A model generated the notes under the pieces. That model made no database searches and was not told the DNA's origin. It saw only the letters and a list, made by a program, of their open reading frames with translations. A stretch of DNA of 64,000 nucleotides, from the NCBI RefSeq assembly GCF_904849725.1, contig NC_058518.1, positions 330,482,581 through 330,546,580 on the forward strand, in the 5' to 3' direction. The first letter of the stretch is position 1. Every line of letters begins with the position of its first letter. A program made the position numbers and the translations under genes. The DNA comes from Hordeum vulgare subsp. vulgare (lineage: Eukaryota > Streptophyta > Magnoliopsida > Poales > Poaceae). Positions 1 through 11,379 of the stretch are shown here, one piece after another.

Positions 1-810
1 TTGATCGAGTACTTACCTCGGGTATGTTATATACCGCGAGTCATGGATGACACGAAAGTTTCCCGGATCTCGTGGGTCCAGCGTACTACCTCTGCAGAGT
101 GTAAAACTATTCGAATAGCCGTGTCCACGGTTAAGGACAGTTGGGTAATCCTGCTTAAACTACGTCCAGTTGTTTCCGCATAAACCAAGTGTGTGTGAGT
201 TTTGTTGGAAAAGGTGTTGTTATGAAGGTAATGATTTAACTAAGTTCGGTGACTTGGCATATAGGGTGAACCCGGATGGTTCAGCCCTCGACACAGATAT
301 TGATATCTGTAACCTGTTCTTCAAAAGTAATACTTTAACTTGATGCATATTCATGATCATTCCACCTCGATGAATTTCCACCAAAGATGCATGATATTGT
401 TATCCTTCACTTTCATTGTTCATGTCATGGGTTGTTTGCAAGTACAATCAAAAGTACTCGTTGGTTTGCCACTAGTTATTTCATTGACTAGGTATGAAAG
501 AACATGATATGGTGAAATATTAACTCGATGCCGTTATTGCGAGCTAGGACGCTTCCCAGTCAGAATGCATGTAGGTTAAGGCTGATGGCATGGGTTCATG
601 CTTCAACCGATAATTCCGCTATTGGTCCAGTTTGTGTGATGGCCCTTAAGGCCCTATATATATGTAAGACTCGACCTCAATGGTCACTTATTGTATTAAA
701 CGGTATGTATGGATGTAAGACTCTTTTAATAGGTATCTGTGTTCGGTGAGCATTGATCTCTGGGATCACTGAGCACGGCGATCTTGACTCGTAAGTCGGG
801 GTCCCCAAAG
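1..810 (+). repeat. 3' portion of a long gypsy/LARD-type LTR
   Basis: No coding region is credible here. The segment aligns by eye with the last ~800 bases of the long LTR at 36300-37113: both carry a TATTCGAATAGCCG block, then a 'CAAAAGTACTC' block (near 450 and 36790), and a terminal 'TGGGAT..G..GCGGCGA' block (near 755-785 and 37050-37080). I infer the right end of a long LTR that begins outside the window and is inserted in the Sirevirus LTR that starts at about 811. The exact end (806-813) and TSD cannot be fixed because the left flank is missing. The family (Sukkula/Erika-like) is a guess. Confidence 0.55.
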
Positions 811-1765
811 TCATCGTATCGGTACCATCGATATTCCTATATTCTTCTCATCAAGAATTCAAAAGTTTCTAGATCTAGTGCAGCTCGGGACCACCGAGAT
901 TCATTTCGGTGTCACTCAGTTTGGAAATAATATTGTAACGGTTGGATTTCTGGGGATGCCTATATATACCCCTGCACCTACCTCTCATTCGAACAGGAAG
1001 AACTCAGAACACACTTACACTTGCCAGATCCATTTTTCTGAGAGAGAGCCACCTACTCATGTGTTGAGATTAAGAGATTCCATTCAAACCATTTTAACCT
1101 TGATTTATAGCCTCCGCAAGTGGCTTTCCACATGATCAATCTCTCCTACCCCTGCCAAATCGGAGAGAGAGTGATTGAGTGTTTAGGAGACTATCTTTAG
1201 AAGCACAAAAGCAAGGAGTTCATCGTTCTACCGCATCTATTACCTTTTGGAGGGTGGTGCCTCCTAGATTGGTTAGGTGTCGCTTGGGAGCCTCCTACTT
1301 CGTGTTGTGGAGTTGAACCAAGATGTTTCTAAGGGCAAGGAGATTGCCTACTTCGTGAAGATCTACCGTGAGTGAAGCTAGTCATGTGTGGACAGAAGCC
1401 GTGGTGGAATAGACAAGACAGCTTCTTCGTGGACCCCCTGTGGGTGCAGCCCTCCGTGGACTCTCGGAGTCGTTACCCGCCGTGGGTTAAAGTCTCCACT
1501 AACATGGACGTACGATAGAGCCACCTATCGTAACCATGCGAAAATCGCCGTGTCAACCTTTGCATTTGATGTCCCTGCCTTACCCTCTACTTTACATTTA
1601 CATGTCTTACTTTCCGCTACGATACTCTTAGATGTGCATGTGTAGGGTGTACTTGACTAGTCATAATTGCTAAAACTGGCCCACAACTAAAATTGGGAAA
1701 AGGCCAAGGTTTTATCTCGTCGAGTAGTCTAATCACCCCATTCTAGACATACTTTCGATCCTACA
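811..1765 (+). repeat. 5' LTR of the Sirevirus-like element, truncated at its 5' side
   Basis: It matches 42743-43697 along its whole length, with the same TATA-containing block and the same terminal 'CTTTCGATCCTA' end. The LTR ends in CA at 1764-1765, two bases before the PBS. The first ~600 bases of the LTR are missing because the foreign LTR at 1-810 interrupts it; the rest probably lies left of the window. It carries the palindromic motif CTCGG..CCGAG (884-898). Confidence 0.8.
961..968 (+). promoter_or_regulatory. TATA box of Sirevirus 5' LTR
   Basis: TATATATA follows GGGGATGCC and is conserved at the same place in the 3' LTR (42893-42900). The position inside the LTR fits the retrotransposon promoter; the transcription start was not determined. 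Confidence 0.55.
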
Positions 1766-1767
1766 AG

Positions 1768-1780
1768 TGGCGTGAGAGCT
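1768..1780 (+). other. Primer binding site, Sirevirus-like element
   Basis: TGGCGTGAGAGCT lies two bases after the LTR end. Copia elements use the initiator methionine tRNA, with PBS TGGTATCAGAGC; this copy differs at a few bases, consistent with age. It fixes the LTR end at 1765 and the element's + orientation. Confidence 0.7.
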
Positions 1781-1818
1781 TTGGTCTCCATTGCATTGGT
1801 TTCACAACCTAGGAGAGC

Positions 1819-3987
1819 ATGGCATGTAGTGAGGGAAATTATCACTGTATAGGTCCATATTTTGATGGTACTAATTTCGCTAGTTGGAAGCATAGGATGA
1901 AAATGCATATTCTTGGTCATAATCATGCCGTTTGGGCTGTTGTTCGTGTTGGTAAGAAAGGTGATTTCTTCGGAGAAGGAAAAGAACTGGATCGTGATGC
2001 GACAGCGGAAGAACTGAAGATGTTGCAATTCAATGCTCAAGCCTCTGATATTCTGTTCAACTTCTTGTGTCCCGAAGAATTCAACTAAATCAGTTGCCTT
2101 GAGAACACAAAGGAAATTTGGGATACTTTGATTGATATGCATGAAGGAACTGATTCTGTTAGGGAATCTAAGTTGGATGTGCTTCAAAGTCAGCTTGACA
2201 AGTTTAAGATGAAGGATGGTGAAGGAGTCGCTGAGATGTCTCTGGTTAGGTCTCATCACAAATGAGATTGCTGGCTTAAGAAGTGAAGATATTACCGACA
2301 AATTCATCATCATGAAGATGCTTAGAGCCTTGGATGGAAGATACGACACCGTGTGCACATTAATCCAAATGACTCCAAACTACAGGATCTCAAGCCAACT
2401 AAAGTCATTGGAAGGATTGTTGCTCATGAAATGTCTCTCAGAGACAAAGATGAGTTGCATAACTAGTCAAGTGGTGCTTACAAAGCTTCAAGAGATACTC
2501 CTGCTACTTCAAGGGACAACCTTCTTACCAATGAAGAGATAAGCCTCATGGTCAGGAAATTAGACAAGTTCTACAAGAGTAGAGGCAAAGAGAGAAGCTC
2601 AGGCTCAAGATATGATGAGAAGCGTTCATCTAGTCGTGATTGAAACTGCTACAACCGTGGAAAGCCAGGACACTATTCCAATGAGTGCTAGGCTCCACAC
2701 AAACAAAGAGAAGAGTCACCTAGAAGATTAAGCTCAAGAGATGAGTCACCTCTCATAGAGAAAAGGAGTAGAAAATATCATTATGAGCGAAGACGCTCCC
2801 AGAGAGGCAAGGAATCGAAGAAGAAGGACAAATACACCAAGAACAATTCAAGAAGAAGACATCAAGCTCACGTTGGTGAATGGGTTTCCGGCTGCGAGTC
2901 TCACAACCAATCCGCGAGAAGCTACCACTCCAACTCCGACTATAGTCAAGATGAAGGTGTTTCCGGTCTTTTGCATTCGTTTCCTCCAACTCCTACGACT
3001 TATTTGATTCACCAAATGAAGGGATTGGAAACTGCTTCATGGCAAAAGGCCCAAAGGTATCACACCCCGAGTACTTTGACTTCGATAGTGATGAGGATGA
3101 CTTGTTAGGGTAAGATGACTTGCCCTTTCATAAGACTAATGATAACATTGAAAATGAACATGGAAATATTCATGCTAGTCAAGAGAAATCGAATGATGAT
3201 GATAAGAAAGAGATTGAACAACTAACTAAATAATTAAACACTGTTAAGTTAGCTCATGAAACTACTCTACAAGATCATAGAGAGCTTGTAAGAACTCATG
3301 AGAAGCTACGCTTCGAGAAGCTAACTTTAGAGCAAGAGCATGAGTTTCTAAAAGAATCAATGATGATCTTCGAAAGAAGGGTTTTTCTTATCTAGCCAAA
3401 CAATTACTCTTGTCTACTTTTGTTCCACAAGTTAAACCTAAGAACACTTGTAACAAAGGCAAGACAATTTCTTCATCTAGTAACAACAATGCTAAAGCTA
3501 GATCAAATGATGTTGTTGCTAGTAGCTCTCTTGATTCCACTAATGATTCTCTTAGCCATGTTACACTTGAGCAAGGAAACGATTTATTGAAAGGGATTAT
3601 AGAGTGAGGTGTTTTCAAGAGTCTTGCCAGAAGTAAGCAATTCGAGAAAATTGCGCGCAAGCAAGGACGACATCGGAAGAAGCAAGGTGTTGGATACTTC
3701 AATGTCAACGGAGATGTTTGGGAAGAAGGTCCATATCCCATTCCCAAGTTTGTTCCTCAAGAGGGGAAGTATGACCCTACTCCTCCCAAGGGAACAATCT
3801 CTTAAGATGGCCTTGTACCACAAGACCACAAGTGAAAGGGAAAGCTTCAAGAGGAGATTGACTTATTTGATGAAGAACCCCAAGCCAAGGTCGAGTGAGT
3901 TCCCAAGGACACTTATAGTACTACCTCATCCACAACTCCAAGGATCCCCATCAAGGTGATCTGGGTCCCCAATAGGAAGAACTAGGA
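1819..3987 (+). pseudogene. Sirevirus-like gag (ORF1), degenerate
   Basis: Capsid/nucleocapsid polyprotein of a copia element. It starts at the ATG at 1819 (MACSEGNYH..), 38 bases after the PBS. The N-terminal part has the copia gag look (FDGTNFASWKHRM; then EIWDTL..MHEGTDSV near 2110-2160). A zinc knuckle at about 2650-2691 reads C-Y-N-R-G-K-P-G-H-Y-S-N-E-C, so the second of the CCHC ligands is Arg instead of Cys. About 3190-3400 is charged, heptad-like sequence (coiled coil), typical of Sirevirus gag. The end near 3960-3987 reads ..IWVPNRKN and a stop. In-frame stop at 2086-2088, frame changes near 2220 and several later stops inactivate it. Confidence 0.8.
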
Positions 3988-4848
3988 AGTTCTTGAGGGG
4001 TGACTCCTCCAGTGAAATTCACTCTTATTAATTTTGGCAAGAACTGTATACAATCAACTCCAACCATATGAATTAGTTCAAGGGGTCACACATTCCCTCA
4101 AAGGTGACAAGGGACAAGGTAATTAATGCATATTTGGACATTACCTCCCATGTATTTCACTCTATGACCTTAGATATCCTTGCATATGTTCCTTTTGCTT
4201 TGGGACTAACCCACGTAGGTGAGGAGAGTAAGAAACAATAAGGATTGCTCTCAACTAAAGATGATCTTCATCAACAATGAGCATCCACCACTACTACACC
4301 TACTTGAAGTCTTCTATGATAAAACCCAAGGTTAGTTTATCCCTCTTAGGGGGGATGGCAAATCTAGGGGAGCTTTACTCTAAGACTTGACGATAAGCGT
4401 ATCCTAAACAATGTGAACACATTAATGCATTATGTAAAAGTGCTAACCCCACTTGTGCTTAATCAATGAGTATGACATATGATCAAGTGTTCTTACTTGG
4501 CTCCTAAGTCAATATACTCATATATAGATGACTTCCTCATTGCCAAAGTGCCTGATAGATTCTAGAATGATTGTGCATGTTCATCATGTTTTATTTGACA
4601 TCTTATTGTGTGAGCATGTTGGTATGCATATTTTGCTGATTCGAGGATATCCAATTGTTGTTATATGGCTTCCTATTTCTTTTGGCCAAATGGATATAAA
4701 AGAATGCAGAAATACCTTTCTCCTCTCAAATTCTATTCATGCTTCATCACAAAATTTGAGCAAGGACTTTAGGGTCACTCTGTGTGAGGGGCACTCAGAG
4801 ATCCGTATCGACAAGGGCTGAATTCCAAAACCTCCCAAAGTGCATTTC
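3988..4848 (+). other. Non-coding internal region of the Sirevirus-like element
   Basis: There is no credible ORF and no pol motif. Short purine runs (TTAGGGGGGATG at about 4347, CTAGGGGAGC at about 4363) recall polypurine tracts. An autonomous Sirevirus would have integrase and reverse transcriptase after gag; here the sequence passes directly to non-coding DNA and then to the Angela-1 insertion. The last five bases, ATTTC (4844-4848), are the left TSD of Angela-1. Confidence 0.6.
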
Positions 4849-6636
4849 TGTTGGAAATATGACCTAGAGGCAATAATAAAATAGTTATTATTATATTTCC
4901 TGTTTCAAGATAATCGTTCATTATCCATGCTATAACCGTATTGAATGGAAACATAAATGCATGAGTGGATATATAGACAAAACTGTGTCCCTAGTGAGTC
5001 TCTAGTTGACTAGCCTGTTGATCAAGGATGGTTAAGGTTTCCTAGCCATAGACAAGTGTTGTCACTTGATAACATGATCACATCATTAGGCGAATGATGT
5101 GATGGACAAGACCCAAACTATGAACGTAGCATATGATCGTGTCATTTTGTTGCTATTGTTTTCTACATGTCAAGTATTCATTCCTATAACCATGATATCA
5201 TGTAATTCACTGACACCAGAGGAATGCCATTTGTGTATCAAACGTCACAACATTACTCGGTGACTATAAAGGTATTCTACAGGCATCTCCGAAGGTGTCC
5301 ATTGAGTTAGCATGGATCAAGACTGGGATTTGTCACTCCGTGTGATGGAGAGGTATCTCGGGGCCCACTCGGTAATACAACATCACATATAAGCCTTGCA
5401 AGCAATGTGACTAAAGAGTTAGTCACGGGATCTTGTATTATAGAACTAGTAAATAGACTTGCTGGTAATGAGATTGAAATATGTATGGAATATGTATGGA
5501 GATACCGACGATCGAATCTCGGGCAAGTAACATACCGAAGGACAAAGGGAATGGGATACATGATTATATGAATCCTTGGCATAGAGGTTCAACCGATAAG
5601 ATCTTCGTAGAGTATGTAGGATCCAATATGGACATCCAGTTCCCGCTATTAGATATTGACTAGAGAGTGTCGCAGGTCATGTCTGCATAGTTCTCGAACC
5701 CGCATGGTCTGCACACTTAAGATTCAGTGACGTTTCAGTATAGTTTAGTTATAGGTGCTGGTGACTGAAGTTTTGTTAGAAGTCCCGAATGAGATCCCGG
5801 ACGTCATGAGGAGTTTTGGAATGGTCCGAAAATGAAGATTGATATATAGGAAGTTGGTATTTGGATTCCGAGAGGATTTGGGGCATTGTCGACAGTGTAC
5901 CGGGAGTGACGAATGGGTACCGGGGGCCCACCAGGTGGGCCCACCACTTCCCAAGAGGGCCACGTGGACTTGATGGTGGCGCAATAGCTCTTAGTGGTCT
6001 GGTTAGTCAACCAAAGAAATCCCATGAAATAAAAAGTGGAAAAACCAAAAGAGGTGGACAACTTGGGGAGGAGTCCTACTCCAAGTAGGATTGGAGGAGG
6101 ACTCCTCCTCTGCTAATCAACCGAGCCCAAGGGAGGTTCCCTTGGTGCTCAAGTCTAGCCCCTCCTTCCTGCTATATATACTAGAGGTTTTAGGGTTTTT
6201 GAGACACAATTTTCAGCCACGTGCAACCCTCTCCTCTAGTTTGTAGTTCTTCCTCTAGATCGGATTTCTGTGGTGCTTAGGCGAAGCCCTGCAGGAATAG
6301 ATCACCACCATTAGTGGCGCACCGTCGTGCTGCTGGAGAACTTATCTACTTCCCCGTCTCTATTGCTCGATCAAGAAGGCAAAGATCGTCATCGAGCTAT
6401 ATGTGTGCTGAACGCGAAGGTGCCGTCCTTTCGGTGCTAGATCGGGACAGATCGTGGGACAGCGGCGATTTGGATCACAAAGACGTTCCACTACATCAAC
6501 CGCGTTTCTTAATGCTTCCCGCTTAGTGATATACAAGGGTATGTAAATCCGATATCCCTCTCATATATGATCATCATCATGATAGGTCTTCGTGTGCGTA
6601 GGAATTTTTTTGTTTCCCTTGCAATGTTCCCCAACA
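4849..6636 (+). repeat. 5' LTR of Angela-1
   Basis: 1788 bases, TG..CA, closely similar to 37132-38907. It ends TTCCCCAACA directly before the PBS. The U3 part holds several near-palindromic stretches and the TATA box at 6173. Confidence 0.92.
6173..6180 (+). promoter_or_regulatory. TATA box of Angela-1 5' LTR
   Basis: TATATATA followed by CTAGAGGTTTTAGGG, conserved in the 3' LTR at 38444-38451. The site and spacing fit the BARE1/Angela LTR promoter; activity is inferred, not shown. Confidence 0.6.
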
Positions 6637-6654
6637 GTGGCATCATGAGCTAGG
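6637..6654 (+). other. Primer binding site of Angela-1
   Basis: GTGGCATCATGAGCTAGG immediately follows the LTR. It matches the Angela PBS (GTGGTATCATGAGC..), complementary to initiator tRNA-Met, with one change (TAT to CAT). Confidence 0.85.
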
Positions 6655-7547
6655 TTCATGGATAGATGAAATCTCGAGTAGAACACAAGAGAGTTTGTGG
6701 GCTTTGATGTTCGATTTGCTGCCCTCCTTAGTCTTTTCTCAATTCGGTGGTATTGTTGGATTGAAGTGGCCCGGACCAACCTTACTCGTACGCTTACGAG
6801 AGACCGGTTTCATCGACTAACATGCAACTTGTTGCATAAAGATGACTGGCGGGTGTCTGTTTCTTCAACTTTTGTTGAATCGGATTTGACCAAGGTGGTC
6901 CTTAGAGATGGTTAAATAGCAATTTGCATATCATCATTGTGGCTTTGCGTAAGTAAGGTGCGGTCATACTAGATACCCATAGCAGCCACATAAAACATGC
7001 AACCAAAAATTAGAGGACGTCTAACTTGTTTTTGCAGGGTATGCATGTGATGTGATATGGCCAAAGACATGATGTGATATATTGAATGTATGAGATGATC
7101 ATGTTGTAATAGTTAAATATCGACTTGCACGTCGATACTACGACAACCGACAAAAGCCATAGGGTTGTCTTTAAACTAACGTTTGTGCTTGTAGATGCGT
7201 TTACTATATTGCTAGGTAGTAGCTTTAGTAGTAATAGCATAGTTAGCACGACAACCTCGATGGCATCACAATGATGGAGATCATGGTGTTGCGTCGGTGA
7301 TGATGAAGATCATGCCAGTGCTTTGGTGATGGAGATCAAGAAGCACAAGATCATGGCCATATCATGTCACTTATGAATTGCATATGATGTTAATCCTTTT
7401 ATGCACCTTATTTTGCTTAGAACGACGGTAGCATTATAAGGTGATCCCTCACTAAAATTTCAAGATAAAATTGTGTTCTCCCCGACTATGCATGGTTGCG
7501 ATAGGTCGTCATTTCGAGACACCATGTGATGATCGGGTATGATAGAC
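6655..7547 (+). other. Angela-1 untranslated leader, first part
   Basis: This is the long leader between PBS and gag. It has no credible ORF. The leader is cut at 7547 by the Sabrina-like element and resumes at 17341; bases 7543-7547 (TAGAC) are repeated at 17336-17340. The same leader is seen on the minus strand in Angela-2 (about 55950-57186). Confidence 0.8.
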
Positions 7548-9058
7548 TGATACGTCTCCAACGTATCTATAATTTTTGATGGTTCCATGCTATTATCTTG
7601 TCAAACTTTGGATGTTTTGTATGCCTTTTATATCTTTTTTGGGACTAACTTATTAACTCAGTGCCAAGTGCCAGTTCCTGTTTTTTCTGTGTTTTTGACC
7701 CTTTTCAGAGGAGAATATTAAACGGAGTCCAAACGGAATAAAACTTCCAAAAAGATTTTTTCTGGAACAGAAGATACGCAGGGGGCGTGAGAACCAAGGC
7801 ACAGGCCACCAGGGGAGGCCACAAGCCCCCTAGGCGCGACCAGGGGGCGCTCCTAGCAGGCTTGTGGTCCCCCTGTGGCTAGTCTGCCCTACTTCTTCCG
7901 CCTATAAATCCCCGAAAAATACAAAACCACGGGAGAGATCCACGAAAATACTTTTCCGCCGTCGCAAGCTTCTGTCTCCGCAAGATCCCATCTGGGGCAC
8001 GTTCTGGTGCCCTGCCGGAGGGGGGATTAGGATACGGAGGGCTTCTTCATCAACACCATTGCCTCTCCGATGATGCGTGAGAAGTTCACCATAGACCCTC
8101 GGGTCCATAGCTAGTAGCTAGATGGCTTCTTCTCTCTCTCTTGGATCTTCAATACAAAGTTCTCCATGATCTTCATGGAGACCAATCCAATGTAATCTTC
8201 TTTTGCGGTGCGTTTGTCGAGATCCGATGAATTGTGGATTTATGATCAGATTATCTATGAATCTTATTTGAGTTTCTTATGATCTCTCTTATGCATGATT
8301 TCATATCCTTTTAATTCTCTTTGAGTTGTTGGTTTTGTTTGGCCAACTTGATCTATGATTCTTGCAATGGGAGAAGTGCTTGGTTTTGGGTTCATACCGT
8401 GCGGTGACCTCACCCAGTGACAGAAGGGGTAGCGAGGCACGCATCATGTTGTTGCCATCAAGGGTAAAAAGATGGGGTTCATATCTATTGCATGAATTTA
8501 TCCTTCTACATTATGTCATCTTGCTTAAGGCGTTACTCTGTTCGTCATGAACTCAATACACTAGATGCATGCTCGATAGCGGTTGATGTGTGGAGTAATA
8601 GTAGTATATGCAGACAGTATTGGTCTACTTGTCTCAGACGTGATGCCTATATGTATGGTCATTGCCTTAGATATCATCATGACTTTGCGCGGTTCTATCA
8701 ATTACTCGACAGTAATTCGTTCACCCACCGTAATATTTGGTATCTTGAGAGAAGCCTCTAGTGAACACTATGGCCCCTGGGTCTACTTGACACCATATTT
8801 TCAGCCTTACACATTTACTTTGTTGCACTTTCCACCTTCAAATCTCACCTTGCAATCAATCGTGAAGGGATTGACAACCCCTTTGTAGCGTTGGGTGCAA
8901 GCTCGTTTGTGTTTGCGCAGGTACTCTGGACACTTGGCTTGATTCTCCTACTGGATTGATACCTTGGTTCTCAAAACTATGGGAAATACTTACTTCTACT
9001 GTGCTGCATCACCCTTTCCTCTTCAAGGAAAAAACCAACGCAAGCTCAAGAGGTAGCA
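7548..9058 (+). repeat. 5' LTR of the Sabrina-like element
   Basis: TGATACGTCTCC...AGAGGTAGCA, 1511 bases. It matches the two parts of the 3' LTR (14168-14741 and 16414-17335) and the solo LTR at 46249-47817. A TATAAAT box is at 7903-7909. Confidence 0.9.
7903..7909 (+). promoter_or_regulatory. TATA box of Sabrina-like 5' LTR
   Basis: TATAAAT after CTTCCGCC. The same site reads TCTAAAT in this element's 3' LTR (about 14525-14531) and TATAAAT in the solo LTR at 46612-46618. Confidence 0.55.
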
Positions 9059-9069
9059 AGAAGAATTTC

Positions 9070-9086
9070 TGGCGCCGTTGCGGGGG
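9070..9086 (+). other. Primer binding site of the Sabrina-like element
   Basis: TGGCGCCGTTGCGGGGG lies 11 bases after the LTR end. This is the PBS form typical of Athila-like wheat gypsy elements (TGGCGCCGTTGCCGGGG); one base differs. Confidence 0.75.
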
Positions 9087-9330
9087 AGGATCAAGTCAAG
9101 AATAGTCTCCCGTCAACGTGTCAATTTCTGGCACCGGGGATTATTCTAAGTGAAGCTTATCCAAGTAAGTGTTGCAAACTCATCTCTTGCATTTACTTTT
9201 TTGCCTCTCGTTTTCCTCTCCCCCACTTCTGAAAAACAAAAATTTACAGAAATATTTGGCTTTTTTGTTCGCCCTTTTCTTTTGCTTGCTTTCTGTTCGC
9301 TTGTGTGCTTGTCTGCTTGCTGAAGTCACC

Positions 9331-11379
9331 ATGACTGAAAACACCAAATTTGTGACTTCTCGAATACTAATAATAATGATTTTATTAGTACTTCGATTGC
9401 TCCCGCCACTAGTGCGGAATCATACGAAATCAATGCTGCTTTGGTGAATCTTGTTATGAAAGAGCAATTCTCCGGCCTTCCTAGTGAAGATGCCGCATCC
9501 CATCTTAATACCTTCATTGAGCTTTGCGATATGCAAAAGAAGAAAGATGTGATAAAATTAAAGCTATTTCCGTTCTCTTTGCGAGATCGAGCGAAAACTT
9601 GGTTTTCTTCTTTGCCCAAAAATAGTATTGATTCTTGGAACAAGTGCAAAGATGCTTATATATCCAAGTATTTTCCACCAGCTAAGATTATCTCTCTCCA
9701 TAATGATATCATGAATTTTAAGCAACTTGATCATGAACATGTTGCACAATATCCAATTGATGATTAGAAATTGTCACGCTCATGGCTTGAGTCTTTGGAT
9801 GATTATACGAATCTTCTACGCTGGTTTGAATTTCGCTTCTAGAAATATCTTGGACTCCGCCTCTGGTGGAACGTTCATGGAAATCACATTAGGAGAAGCC
9901 ACAAAACTCCTAGACAATATCATGAAAAACTATTCTCAGTGGCACACTGAAAGGTCACCTACTAGTAAGAAGGTACACGCTATAGAAGAAATTAACTCGT
10001 TGAGTGCTAAGATGGATGAGTTAATGAAATTGTTTGCTAGTAAAGGTGCTCCTTTAGATCCAAATTATATGCCCTTGTCTTCCTTGATTGAGAGTAGCAA
10101 CGAAATCTTGGACGTTAATTTTGTTGGTACGAATTTTGGCCACAACAATGCTTTTAGAGGAAATTATATTCCTAGGCCTTTCCCTAGTAATCCCTCTAAT
10201 AACTTTGGCAACTCCTGCAACAATGCTCATGGAAATTACAATAAATTACCCTCTGATCTAGAGAGTAATATCAAAGAGTTTATCAACTCGCAAAAGATTT
10301 TCAATGCGTCCATAGAAGAAAAACTACTCAAAATTGATGATTTGGTTAGGAGCGTTGATAGAATGTCTCTTGATATTGATGCTTTAAAAGCTAGATGTGC
10401 TCCTCCCAAAATCAACATGGATGAAACTTTGAAAGCTATGCATGTTTCCATGAATGAGAGTAAAGAAAGAACCGCCCAAATTCGTGCTAGACATGAATGG
10501 CTTTAAAAGGCGTGTTCTCGTGATGAAAATCATGAGGATCCTAAAGTGCTTGGTGTGACTCCCATTGAACCCTTGTTTTCTAGTGTCAAACCTAATGATG
10601 ATGGGGCTGGATATGAATCCACTTTGGTTGAAAAACGACCCAATGATTCGGAGTCTATCTATGTTGATGCTAAAAGCATTGAAAGTGGAGTAGAAGATAT
10701 CAAAACTTTGAGTAGTAATGAAACTACTACTTTGGATTTCAAGGAATTCAATTATGATAGTTGCTCCTTGATTGAATGCATTTCCTTGGTGCAATCCATG
10801 CTAAACTCTCCACACGCTTATAGCCAAAACAAGGCCTTTACCGATCATATCGTCGACGCTATGATGAAATCTCTTGAAGAGAAACTTGAGTTGGAAATTT
10901 CTATTCCTAGAAAACTTCATGATGAGTGGGAACCTACTATCAAAATCAAAATCAAAAACTATGAATGCAATGCTTTGTGTGATTTGGGTGCTAGTGTTTC
11001 CGCGATTCCAAAGTCTTTATGTGATGTTCTAGGCTTTAATGAGAATGAGGAGTGCTTTCTTAATTTGCATCTTGCGGATTCTACTATCAAGAAACCCATG
11101 GGAAGGACCAATGATGTTCTTAGTATTGGAAATAGGAACTATGTACCCGTGGATTTCATTGTGCTTGATATTGATTGCAATCCTACATGTCCTATCATTC
11201 TTGGTAGACCTTTCCTAAGGACTATTGGTGCTATCATTGATATGAAGGAAGGGAATACTAGATTTCAATTTCCTTTAAAGAAGGGCATGGAGCATTTTCC
11301 TGGAAAGAAAATAAGATTGCCTTATGAATCCATGATGAGGGCTACTTATGGTTTGAGCACCAAAGACGACGATACGTGA
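9331..11379 (+). pseudogene. Sabrina-like gag-aspartic protease, degenerate
   Basis: Gag and protease of a gypsy element. The start is the ATG at 9331 (MTENTKF..). The retrotransposon gag domain is clear at about 9450-9770 (KLKLFPFSLRDRAKTWFSSLP, then ..KYFPPAK). The frame shifts near 9445 and again near 9745, and a TAA at 10504-10506 interrupts the frame that continues to the protease. The protease domain (about 10900-11300) has the active-site motif CDLGASVSAIP, with the DLGAS Asp at residue 146 of the open stretch from 10546, and the second hallmark ILGRPFL at residues 218-224. It ends at TGA 11377-11379. No RT follows. At least three lesions make it non-functional. Confidence 0.85.

Noticed and set aside
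1729..2358. 209-residue minus-strand ORF
   Set aside because: Shadow of the Sirevirus gag on the plus strand.
4528..4821. 97-residue ORF in the Sirevirus internal region
   Set aside because: No similarity recognised, AT-rich, surrounded by non-coding DNA; chance ORF more likely.
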